Shown here piece by piece: positions 15,524 through 22,662 of a DNA stretch of 22,671 nucleotides. A program made the position numbers and the translations under genes. The DNA lies in the IMG/VR virus record IMGVR_UViG_3300044911_000139, positions 1 through 22,671 of that record; one strand, 5' to 3'. Positions within the stretch are counted from its first letter, which is position 1. Every line of letters starts with the position of its first letter. This stretch comes from a virus. The notes under the pieces were generated by a model. That model was not told the origin of the DNA, ran no database searches, and was given only the letters and a program-made list of their open reading frames with translations.

Positions 15524-15870
15524 TGGCACATTGGGCAAAGGTAGAAGACGGAATTGTTACTCAAGTTAATGTAGTTGAGGATGATTTCCTGCAAGCAAAC
15601 CCTGATCGCTACACAGGCACTTGGATTAAGACTTCATACAATACAATCGGTGGAGTACACACTCTAGGTGGTACACCATTGAATAAGAACTACGCAGGTA
15701 TTGGATACTCTTGGGATGGCATAGGCTTTGCGGCCCCACAGCCATATCCTTCTTGGATAAAGAACTCAGACACTTATCTATGGGAAGCCCCAACTCCTAT
15801 GCCTACTGATGGCAAACTTTACGATTGGGATGAAGATACAACCTCTTGGGTTGAAGTTCCAGCAGAATAA
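15523..15870 (+). CDS. Tail-fibre-associated protein (chaperone-like family common in aquatic phages), 115 aa
   Basis: The start MAHWAKVEDGIVTQVNVVEDD and the motifs WIKTSYNT, LNKNYAGIGYSWDGIGF and PYPSWIKNSDTYLWEAPTP match, from memory, a family that is very common in cyanophages and other aquatic phages beside tail-fibre genes. It is often an uncharacterised virion or fibre-assembly protein. The protein is rich in Trp and Tyr and beta-like. It is coupled to the preceding gene by TAATG; a 70-base gap follows. Its position after the adhesin gene supports a fibre-related role; chaperone versus structural part cannot be decided here. Confidence 0.75.
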   Translation: MAHWAKVEDGIVTQVNVVEDDFLQANPDRYTGTWIKTSYNTIGGVHTLGGTPLNKNYAGIGYSWDGIGFAAPQPYPSWIKNSDTYLWEAPTPMPTDGKLYDWDEDTTSWVEVPAE

Positions 15871-15889
15871 ATAATTTCTTTACAGCCCT

Positions 15890-15910
15890 GAGCATGGCTT
15901 AAAACTGCTC
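15890..15910 (+). promoter_or_regulatory. Weak hairpin in the gap before the 665-aa tail gene
   Basis: GAGCA (15890-15894) pairs with TGCTC (15906-15910), loop of 11 bases. Downstream bases are ATCTTCTATTTCT, a poor T-run, so it could be a leaky terminator at most. Nothing else is seen in the 70-base gap except the ribosome-binding site AGGAG (15931-15935). Confidence 0.25.
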
Positions 15911-15940
15911 ATCTTCTATTTCTAAAACCAAGGAGTCATA

Positions 15941-17938
15941 GTGGTACTAAAGTTCTCAAAGTCACCAGACATTACCGAGACAGTTATCCTCGACCTTACC
16001 GGTCGAAGCTCTCAGTACTACGATCCAAACACATACTCTTTCGATGTGGCTATTGCTGGTCTGCCATTCATCTACAACATCACAGATGAAACTCCATACC
16101 GTAGATCAACTGCCCGATGGAAGTATGAGCGTGTGGATCAGGCTCGTGAACCGGGTGAGCAGACACTTGACTCAGGTCTATGGACACGAAGCCAGACATC
16201 CTTTCACTTAGGACAAGGCATGCAGTTTCAGGAAGCACTAGAAGGAAACCCGGATCAACTACGATTCCGTTACTTCACAAGCTCAGGCATTGACCCATGG
16301 ACATTGGGCCAGATCTCTTTACTTAAGAAAACAACTAAACTTTATCCAGCATCTGGATCTACATCTGCCCGTACCCTTGCACTCCCAGCGACTATCGCTG
16401 GAGTTGACTTTGTACTAGCCATCGATTGTGCAGCAGCAGCAGGCTCAGCAGTACGAGTTGCTAAGGTATCAGCAAGCGGAACAGCAACAACCTTGTTTAC
16501 TGGAGCCGACATCTCAGAAACAATTCTTGCTGCAGAGTCTGACGGAACAGAGTTATACATCGTCACACCTACCAAGATTTATCATGGTGACATCACCGTT
16601 GCCACCCCTACATTGCACTATCACTATGACATCAATAGCGGTAATGCCAGAGCTGCAACAATTAAGTTTGTTAAGAACCGCATCATTGCAGGTATCAGTT
16701 ATGTAACTGGAACAACTCCAAAGGCTGCCGTATACGAACTGCCTTTTACAACCCACGGATCTCCAGTAAACATATCAACCATTACACCTATTGCCAATAC
16801 AATAACAGTACCTATTGACTGGACTTGGTCTGATATTGCAGAAGGTCGTGGTGCTATTTATGTATCCGGTTATGCCGGAGACAAGTCTGCAATCTTTAGA
16901 ATCCAGCCAGATAATACTGGAGCCTTGGGTGCTGCAGTATCGGTAGCAGACATCCCTCGTGGTGAAGTAGTCCATGCAATCTTTGGATACCTTGGTACAT
17001 TCTTAGCCATTGGCACAAGCCGTGGTGTCCGTATCGCAGCTATTGCTGACGATGCAACCATTGTCTATGGCCCACTCATCTTTACAACTACAGATCCAGT
17101 CACTTGCTTTACAGCTCGTGACTCTTACATATGGGCTGGAGTTAAGTCTGGCGTAGCCGGTGCATCCGGTACATACCGCATCTATCTTGGTGACTTGCTA
17201 GAGAATGGATCGTATCCATATGCCACAGATATATCTGCTGTTGGAACTACCGGAGCAGTTAACTCACTTGGTATCTTCCCATCTACAGCACAGATCTTTA
17301 TGGGTATCTCAGCATCTGGTGTATGGATACAGCATGCTACAGATCTAGTAGATGAAGGAACTTTGACTACAGGTATCGTTAACTGGGGTACCCTTGAGAA
17401 GAAGGCATGGAAGCGTGTCCGTATTGAGACCGATACCCTTCAGGGAAACATTGAAGTCTATGCAGATTCCAATGAAGGTCGTACACAGATTGCTACTCTT
17501 ACCCAGAACAACTCATACAACTCAGACTTCGGACTTGAGAGTGCATACTCAAGCACTCAGGTTAATGGTCAGATAACTTTCGTATTGTATAAGTCAACAG
17601 CTAACAACACCACAGGTGGTGTACTTAAGGGCTATGCAATCAAGGCTATACCTAGCCCTAGTAGATCTCGTCTGATTCAGCTTCCGTTAATGTGTTATGA
17701 CTTTGAAGCCGACCGCCGTAACATGAAGTTCGGCGTTAAAGGTGGTGCAAGACTACGCTTATCTGCACTCGAGCAGATTGAATCTATGGGTGCCACGGTA
17801 CTTGTTCAAGACTTTAACTCTCTAGAGAACTTCGATGCATCCATTGAAGAGATTTCTTTTAGTCGCTTTACACCATCTTCAAGCAATGAAGATAACTTTG
17901 GCGGAATCATTACAATCACTATGAGAACGGTAGTCTAA
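15941..17938 (+). CDS. Tail structural protein with propeller-like middle, 665 aa (GTG start)
   Basis: GTG at 15941 is supported by AGGAG five bases upstream. Residues 1-120 form a beta-rich N-domain (VDQAREPGEQTLDSGLWTR). Residues about 130-500 contain repeated beta stretches such as ILAAESDGTELYIVTPTKIY, GAIYVSGYAGDKSAIFRI and YIWAGVKSGVAGASGTYRIY, which look like blades of a beta-propeller. The C-terminus (LIQLPLMCYDFEADRR, GGARLRLSALEQIESMGA, LVQDFN and IEEISFSRFTP) resembles, from memory, the end of minor tail proteins in actinobacterial phages. A nozzle or tail-tip protein is likely; a short-tail nozzle and a siphophage minor tail protein are both possible. The stop overlaps the next start (TAATG). 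Confidence 0.7.
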   Translation: MVLKFSKSPDITETVILDLTGRSSQYYDPNTYSFDVAIAGLPFIYNITDETPYRRSTARWKYERVDQAREPGEQTLDSGLWTRSQTSFHLGQGMQFQEALEGNPDQLRFRYFTSSGIDPWTLGQISLLKKTTKLYPASGSTSARTLALPATIAGVDFVLAIDCAAAAGSAVRVAKVSASGTATTLFTGADISETILAAESDGTELYIVTPTKIYHGDITVATPTLHYHYDINSGNARAATIKFVKNRIIAGISYVTGTTPKAAVYELPFTTHGSPVNISTITPIANTITVPIDWTWSDIAEGRGAIYVSGYAGDKSAIFRIQPDNTGALGAAVSVADIPRGEVVHAIFGYLGTFLAIGTSRGVRIAAIADDATIVYGPLIFTTTDPVTCFTARDSYIWAGVKSGVAGASGTYRIYLGDLLENGSYPYATDISAVGTTGAVNSLGIFPSTAQIFMGISASGVWIQHATDLVDEGTLTTGIVNWGTLEKKAWKRVRIETDTLQGNIEVYADSNEGRTQIATLTQNNSYNSDFGLESAYSSTQVNGQITFVLYKSTANNTTGGVLKGYAIKAIPSPSRSRLIQLPLMCYDFEADRRNMKFGVKGGARLRLSALEQIESMGATVLVQDFNSLENFDASIEEISFSRFTPSSSNEDNFGGIITITMRTVV

Positions 17939-18138
17939 TGTCGGCAATGGACTGGGCAGCATTTACAGTATCTATCTTTGCAATCATCGCTGGCTTTGCC
18001 ACCGGTATTCGATGGATGGTTATCCACTATCTTAAAGAGCTTAAGACCAATGGTGGGTCTAGTCTCAAAGATCAGGTCAATGCCCTACAAATAAAGGTAG
18101 ACTTGATCTATGACATCATCACATCCAAGCGAAAGTAA
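17938..18138 (+). CDS. Small single-pass membrane protein, 66 aa
   Basis: One hydrophobic helix (about residues 6-30: FTVSIFAIIAGFATGIRWMV) is followed by a cytoplasmic-looking tail with LKELKTNGGSSLKDQVNALQ and a short coiled coil ending KRK. Similar small proteins with a TM helix and GGSSLKDQVN-like tail occur among phage holin-like or lysis-region genes. It overlaps the upstream gene (TAATG) and the next gene by 29 bases in another frame. A holin or accessory membrane protein role is inferred; it is separated from the endolysin by about 2.4 kb. Confidence 0.65.
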   Translation: MSAMDWAAFTVSIFAIIAGFATGIRWMVIHYLKELKTNGGSSLKDQVNALQIKVDLIYDIITSKRK

Positions 18139-18712
18139 TTACCCTAACTGGTTTTCAATCTGGGCAGAGGGATACTTTAAGGATCTACTATCTGAGTTCA
18201 AGGGCAAAGAGAACCTTAAGTTCTTACAAATAGGTGCCTTCACAGGTGATGCCAGTCTATGGATGGTTAAGAACATACTCACCCACCCAAGCTCCATCCT
18301 TACGGATGTTGATACTTGGCAGGGTTCAGACGAAGAGGTTCATCATGCGATGGACTTCTCAGATGTCGAAAGAGTCTATGACTCCAAGCTAGGATTCAAC
18401 AGCAATGTCGTCAAGGTTAAGATGACAAGCCACGATTATTTAATTACAGCAGATGAAAAAGATTATTACGATTTCATCTACATAGACGGAGACCATACTG
18501 CTGATGCAGTATTCAAAGATGCTTCGCTCTCTTGGAGAGCGTTAAAGCCCGGTGGAATAATGGCGTTTGATGATTACACATGGGAGCCACAGCTCCCAAT
18601 GCATCTAAGACCACAACCAGCCATCGATCTATTCGTCACCCTCATGAAAGATCACATCGACTTGATAAGGACTGGCCCACAAGTATGGATAAGAAAAAGG
18701 TTTACAACTTAG
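18110..18712 (+). CDS. Class I SAM-dependent methyltransferase, 200 aa
   Basis: The SAM-binding glycine motif is [14 protein letters not shown] (residues 38-51), followed by the acidic end of the second strand (TDVDTW, 65-70), and then [11 protein letters not shown] (119-129) and [16 protein letters not shown] (143-158), as in Methyltransf_24/O-methyltransferase-like proteins. Length and motif order fit the family. The substrate is unknown; sugar, protein or small-molecule methylation are possible. The start ATG is the only early one, and it lies inside the previous gene (29-base overlap); the C-terminus overlaps the next gene by 28 bases. A weak AAAGG lies about 11 bases before the ATG. Confidence 0.85.
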   Translation: MTSSHPSESNYPNWFSIWAEGYFKDLLSEFKGKENLKFLQIGAFTGDASLWMVKNILTHPSSILTDVDTWQGSDEEVHHAMDFSDVERVYDSKLGFNSNVVKVKMTSHDYLITADEKDYYDFIYIDGDHTADAVFKDASLSWRALKPGGIMAFDDYTWEPQLPMHLRPQPAIDLFVTLMKDHIDLIRTGPQVWIRKRFTT

Positions 18713-20184
18713 TAGCCATAGTATTTTTAATCGGAGGTACATCGTTCTGGCTAATGCCATCTGCTAATGCAGCTCAGGGTAATGCCAATGTTGTATGCAG
18801 CAAGTCAGATGGAACTCAGCAATCGTTCCAAATTGGTTGGGATAATAGTCAGCCATTCTTTGCAGACAAAGGATATATCCCTCGCCTATTTTGCGAAGGT
18901 GGTTATGCACAAGGCTTTAATACTTATGTTAGTGACGATCTTTACGATTCTTCTTTGGGTTACTATAACGGCGTATCACCGACACCAACACCAGAGCCAA
19001 CAGCAACCCCTGAACCAACTCCATCACCATCTCCTAGTCCGACAGTAGAGCCGACTCCAGAGACCTCGCCTCAACCTCAAGAAACTTCAACCGCTGAAGC
19101 GAGTCCTTCACCTTCTCCAGAGACGACTCCAACCGAGCAACCCTCAAGTCAGCCCACTCCGGAACCGACTCCGACAACAGAGCCTTCTCCCGATACTGCA
19201 ACAGCAACTGTTGCTCCGAGTACAAACGATACTGCAACTCCAGTAACTGAGACTTCAACTGCTCCGTCAACAGATCAACCGACATCTTCTACCCCTTCCG
19301 ATAGTACGAATAGTACACCTGTTAATGAACCGGCAACAGAGCCTGAACCAACTCCGGCTCCTGTAAGTCCTGAGCCGACCCCTGAACCTGCACCCGTTCC
19401 CGTGACACCGGAGCCATCCCCGGCTCCAACACCTCAACCTGAGCCTCAACCTCAACCAACTCCGCAGCCAGAGTCTGCTCCGGTTCCTGTTCCAAGTCCG
19501 GAACCACAGCCAGTACCCGTTCCTCAGCCGGAACCTGCACCAGCCCCACAGCCAGAGCCAGCTCCAGCACCTGCTCCCGAACCTGCTCCATCTCCAGAGC
19601 CGTTACCCGAACCACCTGCTCCAGAGCCTGAACCAGAAGCTCCAGCACCTGAACCAATTCCCGATCCAGAGCCTTTGCCTGAACCTGTTCCTGACCCTGA
19701 ACCATTACCGGTTGACCCTCTTCCAGAGCCAGAACCTCCAGTTATGGAGGAACCAGTTCCAACTGAGCCAACCCCTGAAGTCGAGCCAGAGCCTGTACCA
19801 CAGCCTGAAGCTGAAGTCCTTCCTGAACCTGAACCAAATACTCATGAAGAAAATGTTACACCTGAAGTAGTGGTAATCACGGAAGACACGGACTTAGAAT
19901 CATTAGATCCACAGACTCCAGTACAACTGGAGAATGGCGTGATCCTTACAGCTGAGGTAGTCATTGCACTAGAAGTGTTGGGTAATCCAGCAGATCTAGT
20001 AGCGGCAATCTTTACAGACCCTACTCAAGCTCTCATGGCACTAGCCAATGTCGGTGCCGATATGTCACCTGAAGCAAGAGAAGAAGCCGAAGATGTAATT
20101 GTTGCAGCGGTAATCGCTGGCAACATCGCAACCCAAGCAGCGGCATCAGCCGCAGCTGCAGCAGCTTATAGGAGGAACCCATGA
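18685..20184 (+). CDS. Secreted proline/glutamate-rich protein, 499 aa
   Basis: ATG 18685 is chosen because it begins a clear signal peptide: MDKKK, a hydrophobic core ([15 protein letters not shown]) and an A-N-A cleavage site after residue 29. An earlier in-frame ATG (18580) would put a charged 35-residue stretch in front of it. Residues 30-97 form a small domain with two cysteines (C38, C70), possibly a disulfide. Residues about 98-384 are Pro-Glu-Pro-x repeats interspersed with Thr/Ser, expected to be an extended rigid rod. Residues 385-499 are an acidic, Ala-rich helical domain ending in a poly-Ala run. No sortase motif is seen. It lies just before the holin and endolysin genes, with ATGA coupling. 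Function is unknown; a wall-spanning lysis or superinfection protein is possible. Confidence 0.75.
   Translation: MDKKKVYNLVAIVFLIGGTSFWLMPSANAAQGNANVVCSKSDGTQQSFQIGWDNSQPFFADKGYIPRLFCEGGYAQGFNTYVSDDLYDSSLGYYNGVSPTPTPEPTATPEPTPSPSPSPTVEPTPETSPQPQETSTAEASPSPSPETTPTEQPSSQPTPEPTPTTEPSPDTATATVAPSTNDTATPVTETSTAPSTDQPTSSTPSDSTNSTPVNEPATEPEPTPAPVSPEPTPEPAPVPVTPEPSPAPTPQPEPQPQPTPQPESAPVPVPSPEPQPVPVPQPEPAPAPQPEPAPAPAPEPAPSPEPLPEPPAPEPEPEAPAPEPIPDPEPLPEPVPDPEPLPVDPLPEPEPPVMEEPVPTEPTPEVEPEPVPQPEAEVLPEPEPNTHEENVTPEVVVITEDTDLESLDPQTPVQLENGVILTAEVVIALEVLGNPADLVAAIFTDPTQALMALANVGADMSPEAREEAEDVIVAAVIAGNIATQAAASAAAAAAYRRNP
18979..19843 (+). repeat. Pro-Glu-Pro repeat region
   Basis: Degenerate PEP-x-P units fill about 290 codons of the secreted protein. 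Codons for Pro (CCA, CCT, CCG, CCC) and Glu (GAG, GAA) alternate irregularly, so the repeat is not a simple DNA slippage product. The mirror pattern creates long false open frames on the other strand. Confidence 0.8.
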
Positions 20185-20351
20185 TTAAAAAGTTCATCGG
20201 TGCAATCCTCGACCAGACATACACATTGCTCGGCATGTTCGTGGCATGGGTTGTTCTCGAGGGTAGTGCAAGAACCATCGTCACATATGCCATTGCCATT
20301 GCAATCATGATCGATGCAACTCGTAACACAATCAAGAAAGAAGACAAGTAA
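20181..20351 (+). CDS. Small two-helix membrane protein, 56 aa
   Basis: The ATG overlaps the preceding TGA (ATGA), with AGGAGG 5-10 bases upstream as a perfect ribosome-binding site (20171-20176). The product has a hydrophobic stretch at residues 6-26 ([20 protein letters not shown]) and a second at about 32-45 ([14 protein letters not shown]), with a basic tail NTIKKEDK. The stop overlaps the next ATG. Its place between the secreted protein and the holin-like gene and its shape make a holin, antiholin or lysis accessory likely. No family is recognised. Translational coupling would balance it with the following gene. Confidence 0.65.
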   Translation: MIKKFIGAILDQTYTLLGMFVAWVVLEGSARTIVTYAIAIAIMIDATRNTIKKEDK

Positions 20352-20590
20352 TGGATACATTTAAGAATGTCATGATGAGAATCCTTGCAGTCATTGCAGC
20401 GGAATCTCTCGGTGTGATCGGTGCCGGTTCCCTTGTGGGTATCGAGGTCTGGCAGGCAGCAGTCCTTGCCGGTGCATTGGGTGCAGCTCGAGTCCTCGAA
20501 GCACTAGCCCGATTCTATCTAGCAGATGGATCACTCACAGCAGATGAAATCAACGAAGCCTTTGCCAAGGTAGATAAGAAAGCGAGTTAA
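20351..20590 (+). CDS. Putative holin (r1t-like), 79 aa
   Basis: A hydrophobic region at about residues 9-55 (ILAVIAAESLGVIGAGSLVG and then WQAAVLAGALGAARVLEALA) could make two membrane helices. It is followed by a short acidic tail (LADGSLTADEINEAFAKVDK). The tail DGSLT-DEIN-AF is like that of phage r1t-type holins found in Gram-positive bacterial phages, as I remember the family. It is directly upstream of the endolysin gene (two bases apart) and coupled to the previous gene by TAATG, which fits a holin-endolysin pair. It would form membrane holes or depolarise the membrane at the set time. Confidence 0.75.
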   Translation: MDTFKNVMMRILAVIAAESLGVIGAGSLVGIEVWQAAVLAGALGAARVLEALARFYLADGSLTADEINEAFAKVDKKAS

Positions 20591-20592
20591 TT

Positions 20593-21102
20593 ATGGGTCA
20601 GCGTTTAGACTTTATTGCAGTAGCACGAGGTGAAATCGGTGTTATTGAAGGCCCAAAGGATAACGAAACCAAGTACGGTGCCTTCACCAAAGCAAATTTC
20701 TTGCCATGGTGTGGCTCTTTCGTTAACTGGTGTGCCAACGAGGTAGGGTTAAAGATCCCTAACTGCGTATCAACAGTTGCTGGTGCAACTGCGTTTATGA
20801 AGAAAGGGCAATGGGAGAAGGCTGAGGAAGCAATTCCTCTACCCGGCGACATTGTGTTCTTCGACTTCCCCAACGATGGGGTAGACCGCATTTCACATGT
20901 CGGCATTGTTGTCAAAGACAATGGCGATGGAACGGTGACTTGCATCGAGGGCAATACCGCCCCAGATAAAAAGGGCGATCAGCGAAACGGTGGAGAAGTT
21001 TGCCTCAAGGTTCGTGCCTATAAGAAGAAGAACGGATCCAAGCTCCGCAGGTCACAAGCCGTGACTGTCGTGGGATTTGGCAAGCCAGTCTTCAAATCAT
21101 AA
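20593..21102 (+). CDS. CHAP-domain endolysin (peptidoglycan amidase/peptidase), 169 aa
   Basis: The CHAP catalytic cysteine is Cys40 in FLPWCGSFVNWC, the histidine is His102 in RISHVGIVV, and the acidic/Asn partners follow in CIEGNTAPD (119-121). A typical LPGDIVFFDF strand (83-92) precedes the histidine. Length fits a stand-alone CHAP domain; there is no clear C-terminal cell-wall-binding repeat, only a basic end (KKKNGSKLRRS). It cuts stem peptides or the amide bond in peptidoglycan. No signal peptide, so release depends on the holin upstream. The ATG is two bases after the holin stop. Confidence 0.9.
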   Translation: MGQRLDFIAVARGEIGVIEGPKDNETKYGAFTKANFLPWCGSFVNWCANEVGLKIPNCVSTVAGATAFMKKGQWEKAEEAIPLPGDIVFFDFPNDGVDRISHVGIVVKDNGDGTVTCIEGNTAPDKKGDQRNGGEVCLKVRAYKKKNGSKLRRSQAVTVVGFGKPVFKS

Positions 21103-21111
21103 GGAGATAAT

Positions 21112-21324
21112 ATGAAGTTCGGAAAAGCACCTGCCGCATGGGCAGGAGTCATTCAGGCAATCGTTGCATTAGTGATTGTCTATGTACCTGATCTACCAGT
21201 CGAATTGGTTCTCGGTGTAATCGCAGCAGCAACAGGTCTTTCATTCACAGCTCAGAAGGTTGAGAACGGAAAGACAGTAGCAGCTCTATTCACAGAGCCA
21301 GAAGATGTTGAAGATCTAGACTAA
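21112..21324 (+). CDS. Second holin-like small membrane protein, 70 aa
   Basis: Two hydrophobic helices are visible: about residues 10-26 (WAGVIQAIVALVIVYV) and 31-47 (LVLGVIAAATGLSFTA), followed by an acidic tail ending EPEDVEDLD. A good ribosome-binding site (AAGGAGA) precedes the ATG. It is the last gene before the strong terminator. The two-helix shape and the gene order next to an endolysin suggest holin or antiholin; a capsid-proximal role is less likely. Which of the small membrane proteins here is the functional holin cannot be told. Confidence 0.7.
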   Translation: MKFGKAPAAWAGVIQAIVALVIVYVPDLPVELVLGVIAAATGLSFTAQKVENGKTVAALFTEPEDVEDLD

Positions 21325-21343
21325 CCAAGTCTGCAAACTAGAT

Positions 21344-21371
21344 GGGCCCCTTAACCGGGGCCCTCTTTTTT
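21344..21371 (+). terminator. Intrinsic terminator ending the late operon
   Basis: GGGCCCC (21344-21350) pairs perfectly with GGGGCCC (21357-21363), loop TTAACC, then TCTTTTTT (21364-21371). This is a classical strong Rho-independent terminator 20 bases after the last lysis gene. Confidence 0.9.
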
Positions 21372-21423
21372 GTTGCCTAAAACTACACCGGCAGAAGAGC
21401 TTTAAGAAATGCCCCCCTACCCC

Positions 21424-21439
21424 CCATAAAAAATTATGG
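21424..21439 (+). promoter_or_regulatory. Small hairpin with A-tract loop next to C-tracts
   Basis: CCATAA (21424-21429) pairs with TTATGG (21434-21439), loop AAAA. It is preceded by two C-runs (GCCCCCC and TACCCCCC), and the following GGTGGTTGGG could pair with these C-runs in part. No T-run follows. Its role is unknown; it lies between the terminator and the larger structured element. Confidence 0.4.
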
Positions 21440-21442
21440 TGG

Positions 21443-21526
21443 TTGGGTGCTACACCGTATAGTGTCGCCTTGAAGTTTCTGCCCCACCTCTTACGAGGTA
21501 GGCGGACAATAGCACGACACACCCAA
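21443..21526 (+). ncRNA. Candidate structured leader RNA
   Basis: The DNA folds by eye into a nested, branched structure. P1: TTGGGTG (21443-21449) with CACCCAA (21520-21526). A small side hairpin CTA-loop-TAG (21450-21462) is inserted on the 5' side. P2: TGTCG (21463-21467) with CGACA (21515-21519), abutting P1 on the 3' strand. After an internal loop, P3: TCTGCC (21478-21483) with GGCGGA (21501-21506, one G-T). After a CC/A bulge, P4: ACCTC (21486-21490) with GAGGT (21495-21499), capped by TTAC. In total 23 base pairs in 84 bases, with no open frame. It matches no riboswitch I recognise. It lies in the leader of the genes that follow. Confidence 0.55.
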
Positions 21527-21543
21527 GATTGGGAAATGCACGA

Positions 21544-21579
21544 ATGATGTCGGTGGGAGGTGCCACACTTAAGCCATGA
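21544..21579 (+). CDS. Possible leader ORF coupled to the 121-aa gene, 11 aa
   Basis: ATGATG at 21544-21549 opens a short frame, MMSVGGATLKP, that ends at TGA 21577-21579. That stop overlaps the ATG of the next gene (21576) as ATGA, the same coupling used in the late operon. The 121-aa gene itself has no ribosome-binding site at normal distance (GGGAGG is 15 bases away, inside this frame). A leader peptide and re-initiation would explain this. Coding is unproven, since any frame this short can be chance. Confidence 0.35.
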   Translation: MMSVGGATLKP

Positions 21580-21941
21580 CAAAGCTAGTAGAAGTTGAAA
21601 CCATCTATGCACAGATGGCTGAGTTCTCGGACAAGTCATTCCGTCCACATCCATGGACTATGGGATTCTTGTACAACATCAACGGTGGTGTCACCGTCTG
21701 GTGGGATCATGCACATGAGTCAGAAAAATATTCTCAAGCAAAGCTTGACTTGGTGGATTGGATGCACGAAAATAATCTCATTGCAGATTCGTTTCTAAAA
21801 CTGATTCCACTACCTGAAGAAAAGAATTTAACACTACCCGGAGTATTGATTCTCTGGCGACCAGAAGGACAAAGCATGGCTGGTATTTATGATCTTGCAA
21901 ATGACTACATAGAAGGGTTGACCGATGCCACACAGCAATAA
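21576..21941 (+). CDS. Unknown protein, 121 aa
   Basis: I recognise no family. The protein is acidic and aromatic-rich (HPWTMGFLYNINGGVTVWWD in residues 25-44), with a helix around residues 50-75, and a beta-like end with LPGVLILWRPEGQSMAGIYD. No membrane helix or cysteine motif is visible. An in-frame stop (TAA 21570-21572) just upstream fixes the start at 21576 or later. It is the first clear gene after the terminator and structured RNA, and the next gene overlaps it by 17 bases. It probably belongs to a different transcription unit from the late genes. Confidence 0.65.
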   Translation: MTKLVEVETIYAQMAEFSDKSFRPHPWTMGFLYNINGGVTVWWDHAHESEKYSQAKLDLVDWMHENNLIADSFLKLIPLPEEKNLTLPGVLILWRPEGQSMAGIYDLANDYIEGLTDATQQ

Positions 21942-22662
21942 AGAAACACTATCAATCGCATGGTGTGATAATGGTGTAACCGATGGCAAGTTCACAGAAG
22001 GACTTGTGTATACAACATTGATGGCACACACAGTTGGTGTGCCAATCAACAATGCAATGAGAGTCAAAGGTAATCAGATCTCTCGTCAGCGTATGGAGTT
22101 GTTCAACCTATGGGCAGACAACGCCAAGACTGATTGGATCCTATGGATTGACTCCGATGTAGTCATGACCAAGGAAGTACTCAAGCTGCTATGGGATACA
22201 GCAGACAAGGTATCAAGGCCTGTTGTATCGGGTGTATACTTTGTCTGGAAAGATCACGCAGGTTCCTTACCAGTTCCTATGCCAGCAATTTTTTACAAAG
22301 GTCGGACTGAGTATGAACTTGAGTTCATCCATCCACTACCAGAACCACAAGTTATCGAGATTGATTCAGCAGGATTCGGATGCTTACTGATGCACAAGTC
22401 AGTCATCCCTAAGATGAGAGAGAAGCATCCTGATAAGAGCTTCTTCCACGAAGTTGATATGACAGAAGAGAAGTTTATTGGCGAAGATATTATCTTCTTC
22501 AATCGCTTGAAAGAAGCAGGTGTTCAAGCATATGCACATACCGGTGCCATCGTTACACACATGAAGACTATTCAGTACGACCTAGATTATTATGCATTGT
22601 TTTGGTCTACTGTTAAGAAAGAACAAGATCTAAGAGAAGCAGAGGAAGCGAAGAATGATTGA
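21925..22662 (+). CDS. GT-A type glycosyltransferase, 245 aa
   Basis: The N-terminal strand (TLSIAWCDNG) and the sequence TDWILWIDSDVVMTKEVL, with a D-x-D motif (residues 76-78) after a hydrophobic strand, are typical of GT-A fold nucleotide-sugar transferases, in which these aspartates bind the metal and nucleotide sugar. Later IDSAGFGCLLMHKSVI and KFIGEDIIFFNRLKEAG supply the acceptor-side acidic pair, and HTGAIVTHMKT holds the terminal His. Length is right for a single GT-A domain. Similar genes in phages are annotated as glycosyltransferases; the acceptor (phage DNA, virion protein or host wall) is unknown. ATG overlaps the upstream gene by 17 bases. The C-terminus is an acidic helix. Confidence 0.75.
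   Translation: MPHSNKETLSIAWCDNGVTDGKFTEGLVYTTLMAHTVGVPINNAMRVKGNQISRQRMELFNLWADNAKTDWILWIDSDVVMTKEVLKLLWDTADKVSRPVVSGVYFVWKDHAGSLPVPMPAIFYKGRTEYELEFIHPLPEPQVIEIDSAGFGCLLMHKSVIPKMREKHPDKSFFHEVDMTEEKFIGEDIIFFNRLKEAGVQAYAHTGAIVTHMKTIQYDLDYYALFWSTVKKEQDLREAEEAKND

Noticed and set aside
15881-15910. Attenuator with two exclusive hairpins (AGCC/GGCT and GAGCA/TGCTC)
   Set aside because: The stems are only 4-5 bp and have no clear T-run; too weak to claim.
18580-18684. N-terminal extension of the secreted protein from ATG 18580
   Set aside because: It would bury the signal peptide behind a charged stretch lying fully within the methyltransferase gene.
19034-19705. Open frames on the - strand opposite the Pro-Glu repeat
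   Set aside because: They mirror the repeat codons, have low-complexity products and no start signals; they are shadows of the secreted protein.
21560-21598. Alternative short frame from GTG 21560
   Set aside because: No ribosome-binding site at proper distance, and it would overlap the 121-aa gene in another frame; the ATGATG leader frame fits the coupling pattern better.
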